Assembly: GCA_947474715.1 (NCBI GenBank)
Contig: CANJJT010000008.1
Coordinates: forward strand, 15,511 to 79,510
Source of the DNA: CAIYPG01 sp903864555
Lineage (GTDB): Bacteria > Pseudomonadota > Gammaproteobacteria > Burkholderiales > SG8-39
Direction of reading: 5' to 3'
DNA length: 64,000 bases
A program made the position numbers and the translations under genes. The notes under the pieces were generated by a model that was given only the letters and a program-made list of their open reading frames with translations, was not told the origin of the DNA and ran no database searches. Each line of letters begins with the position of its first letter. Positions within the stretch are counted from its first letter, which is position 1. This document shows, in pieces, positions 35,821 to 43,567 of this stretch.

Positions 35821-36813
35821 TCATTCAGCTGCCGTGATCTTGTGGTCCTGGATCACCTTGCGCCAGCGCGCGATCTCCACCGCCAGGCGCTTGCGGAAGA
35901 CCTCCGGCGGACTACCCACAGGCGAGGTGCCCAGCTTCTCCATGCCGGCTGCCACTTCCGGCAGCCGGGTGACCCTGGCGATTTCCGTGTACAGGCGGTT
36001 GATGATGGCCGGCGGCGTGCCGGCCGGTGCGAAGAGTGCATGCCAGTTCGGGTATTCGACGTCGGTGCCCTGCTCGTAGGTGGTGCGCAGCTCGGGGAAG
36101 AGCTTCGAGCGCTCCGGATTCAGCGCGGCGATGGGCCGTATCTTGCCGGCCCTGATCTGGGGCAGCGCGGCGAACAGCGTGCCGGCCGACACCTGGGTGC
36201 GCCCGGCAATCAGGTCCACCTGCCCCTGGGACACGCCCTTGTAGTGCACCGCTGTGATGGGCACGCCGATGGCGCCGGAAAGGGCCGCGCAGAGGATATG
36301 GGTGACGCCGCCCTGCCCGGCCGTATTGCAATGCAGCTTGTCCGGATTGGACTTGCCCCAGGCGGTGAGGTCGGCGATCGAATTCACCGATGGCAGGCCG
36401 GCCACGCTCACCATGACGATGGTGGCGCCACCGCTGATTTGTGTCACCGGATCGAAACTGGTCTGGATGTTGTAGGGCAGGTCCGGATAGAAATTCGGGT
36501 GTACCGCGAAGCCGGCGTTATGCAGCAGCAACGTGTAACCATCCGGTGCCGCCTTGGCGACGTAAGCAGTGCCGATTGCAGAGGCTGCGCCGACGCGAAA
36601 ATCGAACAGGAACTGCTGGCCCAGGCTTTCCTGCAGCCGCGGCTGCAGGTGCCGAAACTCGTTGTCGGCCGGCCCGCCCGAGGTGAAGGGAAACACGATG
36701 GTGATGGGTTTGGCCGGCCAGTTGGCAGGCATCGGTGCCTGCGCCGATGCGCCCGAGCACAGGGCCAGGCCTGTCAAGCCAGCTGCTAACAATGCCCTTC
36801 GTGGAAAGAACAT
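35821..36813 (-). CDS. Bug-family receptor, tandem paralogue 2
   Basis: A 330-residue Bug protein, first gene of the Bug-Bug-amidase operon. The signal peptide ends near CSGASAQA and is followed by WPAKPITIVFPFTSGGPAD. I use ATG 36813 with AAAGGAGG upstream; the frame can be extended two codons to a GTG that overlaps the ribosome site. Strong similarity to its neighbour at 34825 indicates duplication. An AGAGYGCCTAA-type repeat lies 118 bp upstream. Confidence 0.93.
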   Translation of the reverse strand: MFFPRRALLAAGLTGLALCSGASAQAPMPANWPAKPITIVFPFTSGGPADNEFRHLQPRLQESLGQQFLFDFRVGAASAIGTAYVAKAAPDGYTLLLHNAGFAVHPNFYPDLPYNIQTSFDPVTQISGGATIVMVSVAGLPSVNSIADLTAWGKSNPDKLHCNTAGQGGVTHILCAALSGAIGVPITAVHYKGVSQGQVDLIAGRTQVSAGTLFAALPQIRAGKIRPIAALNPERSKLFPELRTTYEQGTDVEYPNWHALFAPAGTPPAIINRLYTEIARVTRLPEVAAGMEKLGTSPVGSPPEVFRKRLAVEIARWRKVIQDHKITAAE

Positions 36814-36930
36814 GCTCACCTCCTTTGGTGGTTTTGTAACTGGCCGTTCTTGTCACGATGACCGCCACTCCGGCCTGCATACCATGGCCGGTCTGGCCAG
36901 GCCGGTGCTGCCTGGTGACTCCAGTGACCT

Positions 36931-37116
36931 AGAGCGCCTAAGGAAGCACTGAACAAGGGGGCATGCCCCCTTGCATATCCCCCATATCAGAGGGAAACGC
37001 AACGCAGGTTTCCGAAACTCCGGACTTGATCAGCGTTTCCCTAACAGAATTGCCGTTAGGCGCTCTGACTTAGGGGAGCGCGAGGGGATGTGTCCCCTCG
37101 CATAGTTAGGCACTCT
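36931..37116. repeat. AGAGYGCCTAA-ended repeat, composite copy
   Basis: The first unit runs from AGAGCGCCTAA (36931) to TTAGGCGCTCT (37066) and contains the hairpins AAGGGGGCATGCCCCCTT and AGGGAAACGC/GCGTTTCCCT. A second part, 37070-37116, is the reverse complement of the outer 47 bp of the repeat at 22891 and ends GTTAGGCACTCT. The end touches the stop codon of the alpha-hydroxyacid dehydrogenase gene. This looks like one element inserted into, or recombined with, another. Confidence 0.75.
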
Positions 37117-38306
37117 TACATGGTCAGCGGCAGATGCGGCGTGACCACCCGCTCGATGCAATCCCGGTTGAGTTCCGAAATGCTGTTGCAGCCCAGATAG
37201 GCGATGGTGCGGCTGATCTCCTCGCGGTACAGCGTGAGCGCCCGCGCCGCACCGGCTTCGCCGCCGACAGTGGTGCCCCACAGCGTGGCGCGTCCCACCA
37301 TCACCAGCTTGGCGCCGATGCACAGCGCCTTCACCACATCGCTGCCGCGGCGAAAACCGCTGTCGACGATGACGGTGGTCTTGTGGCCCACGGCATCGAC
37401 GATCGCCGGCAGTGCTTCAATCGTCGCCATGGAGCTGTCAAAATTACGGCCGCCGTGGTTGGACACGACGACGCCATCGGCGCCGTTGGCGATGGCGAGT
37501 TCCGCATCCTTGGGCGTGAGGATGCCTTTCACCAGCAGCTTGCCCGGCCACATGTCACGCAGTACGCGCAGGTCCGACCAGGCGAGCGAATCATTCTTGG
37601 TCTTGCGCTCGGCGGTGGAGACATGGGTGAACTTCTCGGTCATGCCCTCGGGGTAGTTGGCACGCGTGGGCATGCCGCCGTTCATCCAGTACTTCATGAT
37701 CACGCCGAACAGCCAGCCTGGCCGGGCCAGCACCGCCGCGGTGTTCTTGCGGTTGTAGCTGAAGGGCACGGTGTAGCCATTGCGCACGTTGTATTCACGG
37801 TTGGTGCCCACCGGGCCGTCCACGGTCACCACCAGCGCCTCGAAGCCGGCATTCTTGGCGCGCTCGACCAGGATGTGCGACAGGTTCACATCCGACCACA
37901 TGTAGAGCTGAAACCAGAGCGTGCCACCCACTTCGCGCGCCACCTCCTCCATGCTGGTCTGCGAACCGGTGGCCAGAGTGAAGGGGATGCCCGCTGCCTT
38001 GGCCGCGCGAGCCAGCTCCAGTTCCCCTTTGTAGTACAGCATGCCCGCAGGGCCGGTCGGGGCGATGCCCATGGGCATCTTGTGGGTCTTGCCGAAAATC
38101 TCGACGCTCTGGTCGCGCTTGGAGACGTCCACCAGCACCTGCGTCTTCAGCTTGATCTTCTCGAACGCGGCGCGGTTGTTGCGCAGCGCCACCTCGTCTT
38201 CGGTACCGCGATCCACGAATTCGAACATCCACTTGGGCAGGCGCTTTTTCGCCATCTCGCGCAGGTCGTGGATGTTGAGTGCTTCATTCGGATTATTGTT
38301 GGCCAC
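37116..38306 (-). CDS. FMN-dependent alpha-hydroxyacid dehydrogenase (LldD/glycolate oxidase family)
   Basis: A 396-residue flavoenzyme that oxidises L-2-hydroxyacids such as lactate, glycolate or mandelate. Family motifs are GIAPTGPAGMLY near the FMN site, LWFQLYMWSD, the substrate-proton-abstracting His in VVSNHGGRNFD, and DSGFRRGSDVVKAL for FMN phosphate binding. The start is GTG 38306 behind GGAGGGAG. The stop codon overlaps the end of the repeat at 36931-37116, so the repeat probably also serves as the 3' end of the transcript. It is a single gene. Confidence 0.93.
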   Translation of the reverse strand: MANNNPNEALNIHDLREMAKKRLPKWMFEFVDRGTEDEVALRNNRAAFEKIKLKTQVLVDVSKRDQSVEIFGKTHKMPMGIAPTGPAGMLYYKGELELARAAKAAGIPFTLATGSQTSMEEVAREVGGTLWFQLYMWSDVNLSHILVERAKNAGFEALVVTVDGPVGTNREYNVRNGYTVPFSYNRKNTAAVLARPGWLFGVIMKYWMNGGMPTRANYPEGMTEKFTHVSTAERKTKNDSLAWSDLRVLRDMWPGKLLVKGILTPKDAELAIANGADGVVVSNHGGRNFDSSMATIEALPAIVDAVGHKTTVIVDSGFRRGSDVVKALCIGAKLVMVGRATLWGTTVGGEAGAARALTLYREEISRTIAYLGCNSISELNRDCIERVVTPHLPLTM

Positions 38307-38490
38307 TGGTGCTCCCTCCTCTTGGATGTTCTTTTCCCCCGCCGCTTCGGGCGGGGCTGCTTGATTGCTTGAGGATGGCAGTGTAGCCGGAACTGCCTCC
38401 AGAGCCCCGGAGCGGCGATGCCGGGAGGAACACCCGGCATGAAAAACAGAAGGAGTCCCGCCGGATGCTTCCGGCAGGTCAAGCCGCGGG

Positions 38491-39399
38491 CTAAGCGCCT
38501 GGGGAGGCGGCCGCTGCGGATGCCGCCGCCAGCTCCCTGCGATAGCGGCTCAAGTCCTGCAGGGAGGCGAAACTGCGGTCGAACAGCCGCGACAGGTTGA
38601 GCAGGATCATATCGATCACCTTCTTCTCCCAGCGCGCATCAAAGCCGATCTGCTCGTTCAGCCAGCGCTCCAGCCACTCGGGATCGGGCAGGCGGGACTG
38701 CACGGTGTCCTCCGGGTAGAGCGCCTTGTTCACGTGCAGGTTGGTCGGATGCAGCGGCTTGCCGGCGCGTCCCGCCGCCGCCATCAGCATGCCGGTGCGG
38801 GCGAAGGCCGCCCGGATCGCATCGCCACCGCTCAACAGGGCACGCTGCATGTACTTGAGGTAGGCACCGCCGTGGCGGGCCTCGTCGCGCGCAATCAGGT
38901 CATAGATGCGCTTGATCACCGGCTCGGTGTGCCACTCGCCGGCACAGCGATACCAGTGGTTCAGCCGGATCTCGCCGCAGAAATGCAGCATCAGGGTTTC
39001 CATGGGCGGCGCCGGATCGAAGGGAAAACGCACCGCGTGCAGTTCGGCCTCTGTGGGCAGCAGGTCCGGGCGGAAGCGCCGCAGGTATTCCAGCAGCACC
39101 AGCGAATGCTTCTGCTCCTCAAAGAACCAGATCGAGATAAAGGCGCAGAAATCGCTGTCGGCGAGGTTGTCGCGCAGGAACATCTCGGTGGCCGGCAATG
39201 CCGACCACTCGGTGATGGCATTCATGCGGATGGTCAGCGCCTGTTCCTCGCTGAGGAGCGAGGCATCGAAGCCTGCCCAGGGGACATCCGTTTCCATATT
39301 CCAGCGCACCGCCTCGAGCGAGCGGAACAACTCCGGGTAAAGCATGGCCGGTTGTGCCGCAACAGCATCCGGCACGCCCTGATCCGATGGGGCCTGCAT
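38491..39399 (-). CDS. Soluble diiron (ferritin-like) oxygenase/desaturase-type protein
   Basis: A 302-residue helical protein with a complete six-ligand diiron site like that of acyl-ACP desaturases and related oxygenases: E64 (ITEW), E95 and H98 (EEQKH), E143 (GEIRLNHW), E173 and H176 (DEARH). The start is ATG 39399 with AAGGA upstream; a TTG two codons earlier is possible. It lies 27 bp behind a B12-binding MerR regulator on the same strand and is therefore probably controlled with it. The neighbouring lipid-modification operon suggests a fatty-acyl substrate, but N-oxygenase or other oxidations are possible. I do not know a named family for it. Confidence 0.8.
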   Translation of the reverse strand: MQAPSDQGVPDAVAAQPAMLYPELFRSLEAVRWNMETDVPWAGFDASLLSEEQALTIRMNAITEWSALPATEMFLRDNLADSDFCAFISIWFFEEQKHSLVLLEYLRRFRPDLLPTEAELHAVRFPFDPAPPMETLMLHFCGEIRLNHWYRCAGEWHTEPVIKRIYDLIARDEARHGGAYLKYMQRALLSGGDAIRAAFARTGMLMAAAGRAGKPLHPTNLHVNKALYPEDTVQSRLPDPEWLERWLNEQIGFDARWEKKVIDMILLNLSRLFDRSFASLQDLSRYRRELAAASAAAASPGA

Positions 39400-39426
39400 G
39401 TTCAAATCCTTCCTGCAATGGTTTGT

Positions 39427-40404
39427 CTACTGCGCCAGTCGCACTTGATGCGCCTGTTGCAGTGGTGAGGCGGCATTCTGATGCGACTCGCGCCAGCGCG
39501 CCAGTTCGGCGGTAATGTCCTCCAGCCTGCCGATGCGCACCACCTGCCCGGGCAGTCGTTTCACCCTAAGGGTACCAGCACCGCCACACCACAGGCTGAT
39601 CGGGGCCGGCAAACGCTGACGCAACTCCGCTACAACTTCAATCAGGACACCGGCAGGAAAGTTCGATGAGAAGGACAGCGCCACGATATCGCTGCGCCTG
39701 GCAGCCGCGGCAGCCAGCACATCCCCCAGAGGCGTCTGAACCCCCAGGGAGGTGGTTTCCACTCCCTCCAGGCGCAACACCGCCTCGGCCATCAGCAGTC
39801 CCAGGCTGTGCGGCTCGCCAGGCAGGGTGGTTAGCAGCACACGCGGTGAGCCGGCCACTCCGCCCGGCATGCTGGCACGCAGGGCCGCCGTCAACTGCTC
39901 GGTGAACAGGTGCTCCTCATGGACTTCGATCTCGCCCCGCATCCAGGCCTCGCCCACCTGGGTCGTCAACGGCACCGCCGTGCCGGTGAGAAAACGGTAC
40001 AAGCCATCACGCATGATGGCCTGCTGGAATACCGCACGCAGATCCACGCCCTGGCGCGAGCGCAACAAGGTCATGGCCTCGCTCTCCTGAACGGGGGCAC
40101 AGGCATCGGCGCCGCACTTTTCCCGCAGCAGCCCGGTCAGGTCTTCCATGCTCATCCCCAGAATGCTGCCAGGCCGGAGCCCGAGGTCCATCAGGCGGCG
40201 CGCCAGCTTGAGCTTGCTCAGTTGTTCTTCGGAATACAGCCGCTCGCCGCCTGCATCCCTGGCGGGTACCGGAAAGCCGTAACGGCGCTCCCAGACCCGC
40301 AATACGTCCTTGGAGAGCCCGGTTTCCCGCTCCACCGAAGCAATGCTGAATCCCCCAGTAATAACAGGGGAATTTGCCATCATCGGCTTGCTTGGGTTGT
40401 TCAT
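39427..40404 (-). CDS. MerR-type regulator with AdoB12-binding domain (CarH/LitR-like)
   Basis: A 325-residue regulator with an N-terminal MerR winged helix (about 18-80), a helical cap and a C-terminal cobalamin-binding Rossmann domain. Both diagnostic motifs are intact: W154-x9-E164-H165 in the cap and E-P-H199-S-L-G in the B12 domain, whose His would bind cobalt. CarH/LitR proteins repress in the dark as AdoB12 tetramers and release DNA in light. The residue after Trp154 is Met155, where T. thermophilus CarH has the light-state ligand His132 (from memory). Three TGTCCWGGACA palindromes lie upstream, one ending two bases before this start codon, consistent with autoregulation. Confidence 0.93.
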   Translation of the reverse strand: MNNPSKPMMANSPVITGGFSIASVERETGLSKDVLRVWERRYGFPVPARDAGGERLYSEEQLSKLKLARRLMDLGLRPGSILGMSMEDLTGLLREKCGADACAPVQESEAMTLLRSRQGVDLRAVFQQAIMRDGLYRFLTGTAVPLTTQVGEAWMRGEIEVHEEHLFTEQLTAALRASMPGGVAGSPRVLLTTLPGEPHSLGLLMAEAVLRLEGVETTSLGVQTPLGDVLAAAAARRSDIVALSFSSNFPAGVLIEVVAELRQRLPAPISLWCGGAGTLRVKRLPGQVVRIGRLEDITAELARWRESHQNAASPLQQAHQVRLAQ

Positions 40405-40405
40405 G

Positions 40406-40422
40406 TTTTGTCCTGGACAAAA
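40406..40422. promoter_or_regulatory. Operator palindrome 1 next to the MerR-type gene start
   Basis: TTTTGTCCTGGACAAAA is a perfect palindrome (apart from the central pair) adjoining the start codon of the MerR-type gene. A protein bound here would block transcription or initiation of its own gene. The same core recurs at 40470 and 40535. Confidence 0.8.
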
Positions 40423-40425
40423 TGC

Positions 40426-40456
40426 TTGACACGGTCGGATTTGTCCTCGATTATCT
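40426..40456 (+). promoter_or_regulatory. Candidate MerR-style promoter towards folE2
   Basis: TTGACA (40426-40431) and TTATCT (40451-40456) are separated by 19 bp, the long spacing typical of MerR-controlled promoters, with a half operator TTTGTCC inside the spacer. It points towards the folE2 operon, which starts at 40651. Two full operator palindromes lie between it and the operon. Confidence 0.5.
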
Positions 40457-40478
40457 AGCCCGAAGCATGTTTTGTCCA
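40450..40478 (-). promoter_or_regulatory. Candidate promoter of the MerR-type regulator gene
   Basis: On the minus strand, TGGACA (40478-40473) and GATAAT (40455-40450) are spaced by 17 bp, about 46 bp before the regulator start codon. The -35 box lies inside operator palindrome 2, so binding there should repress the regulator itself. Confidence 0.55.
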
Positions 40479-40485
40479 GGACAAA
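40470..40485. promoter_or_regulatory. Operator palindrome 2
   Basis: TTTTGTCCAGGACAAA, the same core as palindrome 1 with A instead of T in the centre. It overlaps the candidate -35 box of the regulator gene. Confidence 0.8.
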
Positions 40486-40534
40486 TTAAATAGCAAAGGG
40501 GTGTCAAGTCAAGAAAAAGACTGACAAGCCGTCT

Positions 40535-40546
40535 ATGTCCTGGACA
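40535..40546. promoter_or_regulatory. Operator palindrome 3, upstream of folE2
   Basis: ATGTCCTGGACA (part of TATGTCCTGGACAAC) repeats the TGTCCWGGACA core, 105 bp before the folE2 start. It lies where a repressor could block a folE2 promoter or its early transcript. Confidence 0.7.
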
Positions 40547-40650
40547 ACCACACTTTCAAATCGCGTCCCATCTCAGTGGGTTTATACCGCTTGCGTGGCC
40601 AATGCGGCCTTTGCGGTCCTTACGGCTTTACCTAATTGAAGGAGTCCTTC

Positions 40651-41454
40651 ATGAATGCTCCCGAACGCCTGCTGATTGCCGACATCCAGGCCCTGCCGGA
40701 CCATCGCAACATCGCTATCGACGACGTCGGCATCCGTGGCCTGCGTTACCCCATCCAGGTGGCTGGTCGTGACGGCGCCCAGACCACCGTGGCAGACCTG
40801 CAGCTGACCGTGGCCTTGCCCCCGCATGTCAAGGGCACCCACATGTCCCGCCTGGTGGATCTGATCGAAAAATGGGACCAGCCGCTGTCCGCCGGCAGCC
40901 TGCGCCTGCTGGCCACGAGTCTCCTGACCCGCCTCGAAGCCGAGCGCGGCAGCATAGAACTGACCTTCCCCTACTTCATCCGCAAGAAAGCGCCGGTCTC
41001 GGGTGTGGAAAGCCTGCTCGACTACCAGGCTGGTGCCACCGTGCAGGCCAGCGCCGACGGCTCGACGGAAGTGGTGATGAAATTGCGTACCGCCGTGACC
41101 AGCCTGTGCCCCTGCTCTCGCGAGATATCCGAGTACGGCGCACACAACCAGCGCTCGCACATCACCATCGAGGCGACCCTGGCCCCGGGCGTATCCGACA
41201 TGACACTGGAGGGCCTGGCGCGCATCGCCGAGGAAGCCGCCTCCTGCGAGATCTGGGGCATGCTCAAGCGTCCCGACGAAAAGTATGTCACCGAGCGCGC
41301 CTACGACAATGCCAAGTTCGTCGAGGATCTGGTGCGTGACGTGGCGCTGGCCCTCAACGGCAACGACGCGGTATCGGCCTATCGCGTGGAAGTGGAGAAC
41401 TTCGAATCCATCCACAACCACTCGGCCTACGCCCGCATCGCGCGACAGAAATAG
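40651..41454 (+). CDS. folE2: GTP cyclohydrolase FolE2 (type IB)
   Basis: A 267-residue FolE2 protein that converts GTP to 7,8-dihydroneopterin triphosphate, the first step of folate synthesis. The catalytic Cys motif SLCPCSREISEYGAHNQRSH is intact and the length is normal. The start at 40651 has AAGGAG six bases upstream. It is the first gene of a tightly packed nine-gene operon; the amine oxidase gene begins two bases after its stop. In light-regulated clusters of other bacteria a folE gene often sits with a photolyase, whose antenna is a folate; no photolyase is present in this window. Confidence 0.95.
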   Translation: MNAPERLLIADIQALPDHRNIAIDDVGIRGLRYPIQVAGRDGAQTTVADLQLTVALPPHVKGTHMSRLVDLIEKWDQPLSAGSLRLLATSLLTRLEAERGSIELTFPYFIRKKAPVSGVESLLDYQAGATVQASADGSTEVVMKLRTAVTSLCPCSREISEYGAHNQRSHITIEATLAPGVSDMTLEGLARIAEEAASCEIWGMLKRPDEKYVTERAYDNAKFVEDLVRDVALALNGNDAVSAYRVEVENFESIHNHSAYARIARQK

Positions 41455-41455
41455 G

Positions 41456-42763
41456 ATGCGCATCGCCGTTGTCGGATCCGGCATCAGCGGCCTGGCGGCC
41501 GCCTGGCTGCTGTCGCAGCGTCACACCGTCACAGTGTACGAAGCGGCGTGGCGGCCGGGGGGGCACACCAATACCGTGGAGGTGACGCTGGAGGGCCGCA
41601 GCTGCGGCGTGGACACCGGCTTCCTGGTGTGCAACGAGGCCACCTACGACAACTTCATCCCCATGATGCAGATGCTGGGCGTGCCGCTGGCGCCCAGCGA
41701 CATGAGCTTCAGCCTGTCGCTGGAGTCCCCCGACCTGGCCTGGTCGGGCACCAGCATTGCCACCCTGTTTGCGCAAAAGCGCAACCTGCTGCGTCCGGCC
41801 TTCCTGCACATGCTGATGGACGTGCTGCGCTTCAACCGGGCTGCCGCCCGTGCAGCACAGGCGGGGTCAGGCTGCAGCGAGGAAACCTCGCTGGGCGAAT
41901 ACTTGTCCCACGGCCGCTACAGTACAGAATTCCGCGACTGGTACCTGGCGCCGATGGCGGCAGCCATCTGGTCCTGTCCCACCCGCACCATGCTGGACTT
42001 CCCCTTCCTCGCCTTCGCGCGCTTCTTCCGCAATCACGGACTGCTGCAGGTGAGTAACCGGCCACAGTGGTACACCGTACCTGGCGGCGCCCGCCAGTAT
42101 GTGGACAAACTGATCGAACAGTTGCGTCAGCGTGGCGGCGAGATCCACCTGAACTGCCCGGTGCAGCACGTGCAACGCAGCGCCACAGGCGTGCAGGTGC
42201 AGGCGCGACTGGGCGGCCACTTCGACGCCCTGGTGCAGGCCTGCCACAGCGATCAGGCACTGGCATTGCTTGGTGCGGACGCCAGCGCCGAAGAGCGTGA
42301 CGTGCTGGCAGCCATCCCCTATCAGGGTAACCGCGCCCTGCTGCACACCGACGAAACCCTGCTGCCGGCCGACCGGCGCCTGTGGTCAGCATGGAACTAC
42401 AGTGCCGGACGGGATGGCCCAGACGGGCGCCCGGTTGCCGTGCATTACCTGCTCAACCGCCTGCAGCCCCTGCCCTTCGAGCAGCCACTGATTGTGTCGC
42501 TCAACCCGCATCGGGAACCGCGTGCCGGCAGCGTGCTGCGTGAGTTCGCCTACGAGCACCCGATGTTCGTCGCCGGCGCCACGGCCGCGCAGGCACGCCT
42601 GCCGCAACTACAGGGCAGGCAACAGACCTGGTATTGCGGCGCGTGGACGCGCTACGGGTTCCACGAGGATGGCCTGCTGTCGGCCACCCGCGTCGCCGAG
42701 CAGTTCGGCATCCAGGTGCCCTGGCGCAAGCTGAAACAGGCCGACCTGCGACAGGCCGCCTGA
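41456..42763 (+). CDS. FAD-dependent amine oxidase / fatty-acid desaturase-like flavoprotein
   Basis: A 435-residue flavoprotein with an N-terminal FAD Rossmann motif VVGSGISGLAAAW and the GGHTNTVEV segment, of the amine-oxidase/phytoene-desaturase fold. Orthologue-like genes sit next to DUF1365 and CFA-synthase genes in many Proteobacteria. From memory, a protein of this kind acts as the desaturase (UfaD) of methylated furan fatty acid synthesis in Rhodobacter. The start is ATG 41456, two bases behind folE2. A lipid substrate is thus more likely than an amine, but this is inference from context. Confidence 0.88.
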   Translation: MRIAVVGSGISGLAAAWLLSQRHTVTVYEAAWRPGGHTNTVEVTLEGRSCGVDTGFLVCNEATYDNFIPMMQMLGVPLAPSDMSFSLSLESPDLAWSGTSIATLFAQKRNLLRPAFLHMLMDVLRFNRAAARAAQAGSGCSEETSLGEYLSHGRYSTEFRDWYLAPMAAAIWSCPTRTMLDFPFLAFARFFRNHGLLQVSNRPQWYTVPGGARQYVDKLIEQLRQRGGEIHLNCPVQHVQRSATGVQVQARLGGHFDALVQACHSDQALALLGADASAEERDVLAAIPYQGNRALLHTDETLLPADRRLWSAWNYSAGRDGPDGRPVAVHYLLNRLQPLPFEQPLIVSLNPHREPRAGSVLREFAYEHPMFVAGATAAQARLPQLQGRQQTWYCGAWTRYGFHEDGLLSATRVAEQFGIQVPWRKLKQADLRQAA

Positions 42764-42787
42764 GATGACTGGCCCGGGACAGTGGTC

Positions 42788-43567
42788 ATGGGCGTGATAC
42801 AGCACAACGCTCCAGCCGAACTGCTGACGGGTGTGGTAAAGCACCACCGCCTGCGCCCGGCCGAGCATCGTTTCAGTTACGGTGTGTTCTGCCTGCGCCT
42901 GCGACTGTCCCGGCTGGAGGAGGCTGCCAATGGGTTGTTTTCACTGAATCGCTTCAATCTGGTGAGCTTCGACTTCCGCGACCATGGCGCCCGCGACGGC
43001 AGCCACCCGCTGCAGTGGATACGCGCCCTGCTCCAGCAGGAAGGCCTGGGCTGCGCCGATGGCGAAATCTGGTTGCAGTGTTTCCCGCGTGTGCTGGGCT
43101 ACGTCTTCAACCCGGTCAGTTTCTGGTTCTGCGAAGACCGCGAAGGCCGCTTGCGCGCCGTGCTGGCCGAGGTCAACAACACCTTCGGCGAAACCCATTG
43201 CTACCTCCTCACGCGCGAAGGCAATGCCCCCATCGAAGGCGAAGACACGCTGGAAACCCGCAAGGTGTTCCATGTTTCCCCCTTCCTCGAGGTGCGCGGC
43301 GGTTACCGCTTCCGCTTCAGCCACCGTCATGCCACGCGCATCGCCCGTATCGACTACCTGGATGATCAGGGCCCCGCCCTGTACACCAGCATTGCCGGGC
43401 ACACCACGCCCCTGACCGCGACGCGCCTGCTGCACGCCGTGCTCAGACACCCCCTGATGACACTGGCCGTGATGGCCCGCATCCACTGGCAGGCGCTGCG
43501 CCTGTGGTGGTTGCGGGTGCCTTTCCACGGCAAACCCGTACCTCCCCTGCACAAGGTGACCCGATGA
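42788..43567 (+). CDS. DUF1365 family protein
   Basis: A 259-residue DUF1365 protein, identified by the central VLGYVFNPVSFWFC motif and the EVNNTFGETHCYLL segment. The family has no settled reaction but almost always lies between a FAD amine oxidase gene and a CFA-synthase gene, as here. I use ATG 42788; a GTG two codons earlier and one two codons later are possible. The stop overlaps the next start (ATGA), showing translational coupling. Confidence 0.9.
   Translation: MGVIQHNAPAELLTGVVKHHRLRPAEHRFSYGVFCLRLRLSRLEEAANGLFSLNRFNLVSFDFRDHGARDGSHPLQWIRALLQQEGLGCADGEIWLQCFPRVLGYVFNPVSFWFCEDREGRLRAVLAEVNNTFGETHCYLLTREGNAPIEGEDTLETRKVFHVSPFLEVRGGYRFRFSHRHATRIARIDYLDDQGPALYTSIAGHTTPLTATRLLHAVLRHPLMTLAVMARIHWQALRLWWLRVPFHGKPVPPLHKVTR

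Noticed and set aside
33112..36789. Very long plus-strand open frame (over 1200 codons)
   Set aside because: It is antisense to the amidase and the two Bug genes and has the His/Gly/Arg-rich composition of a shadow frame; the minus-strand proteins are clearly real.
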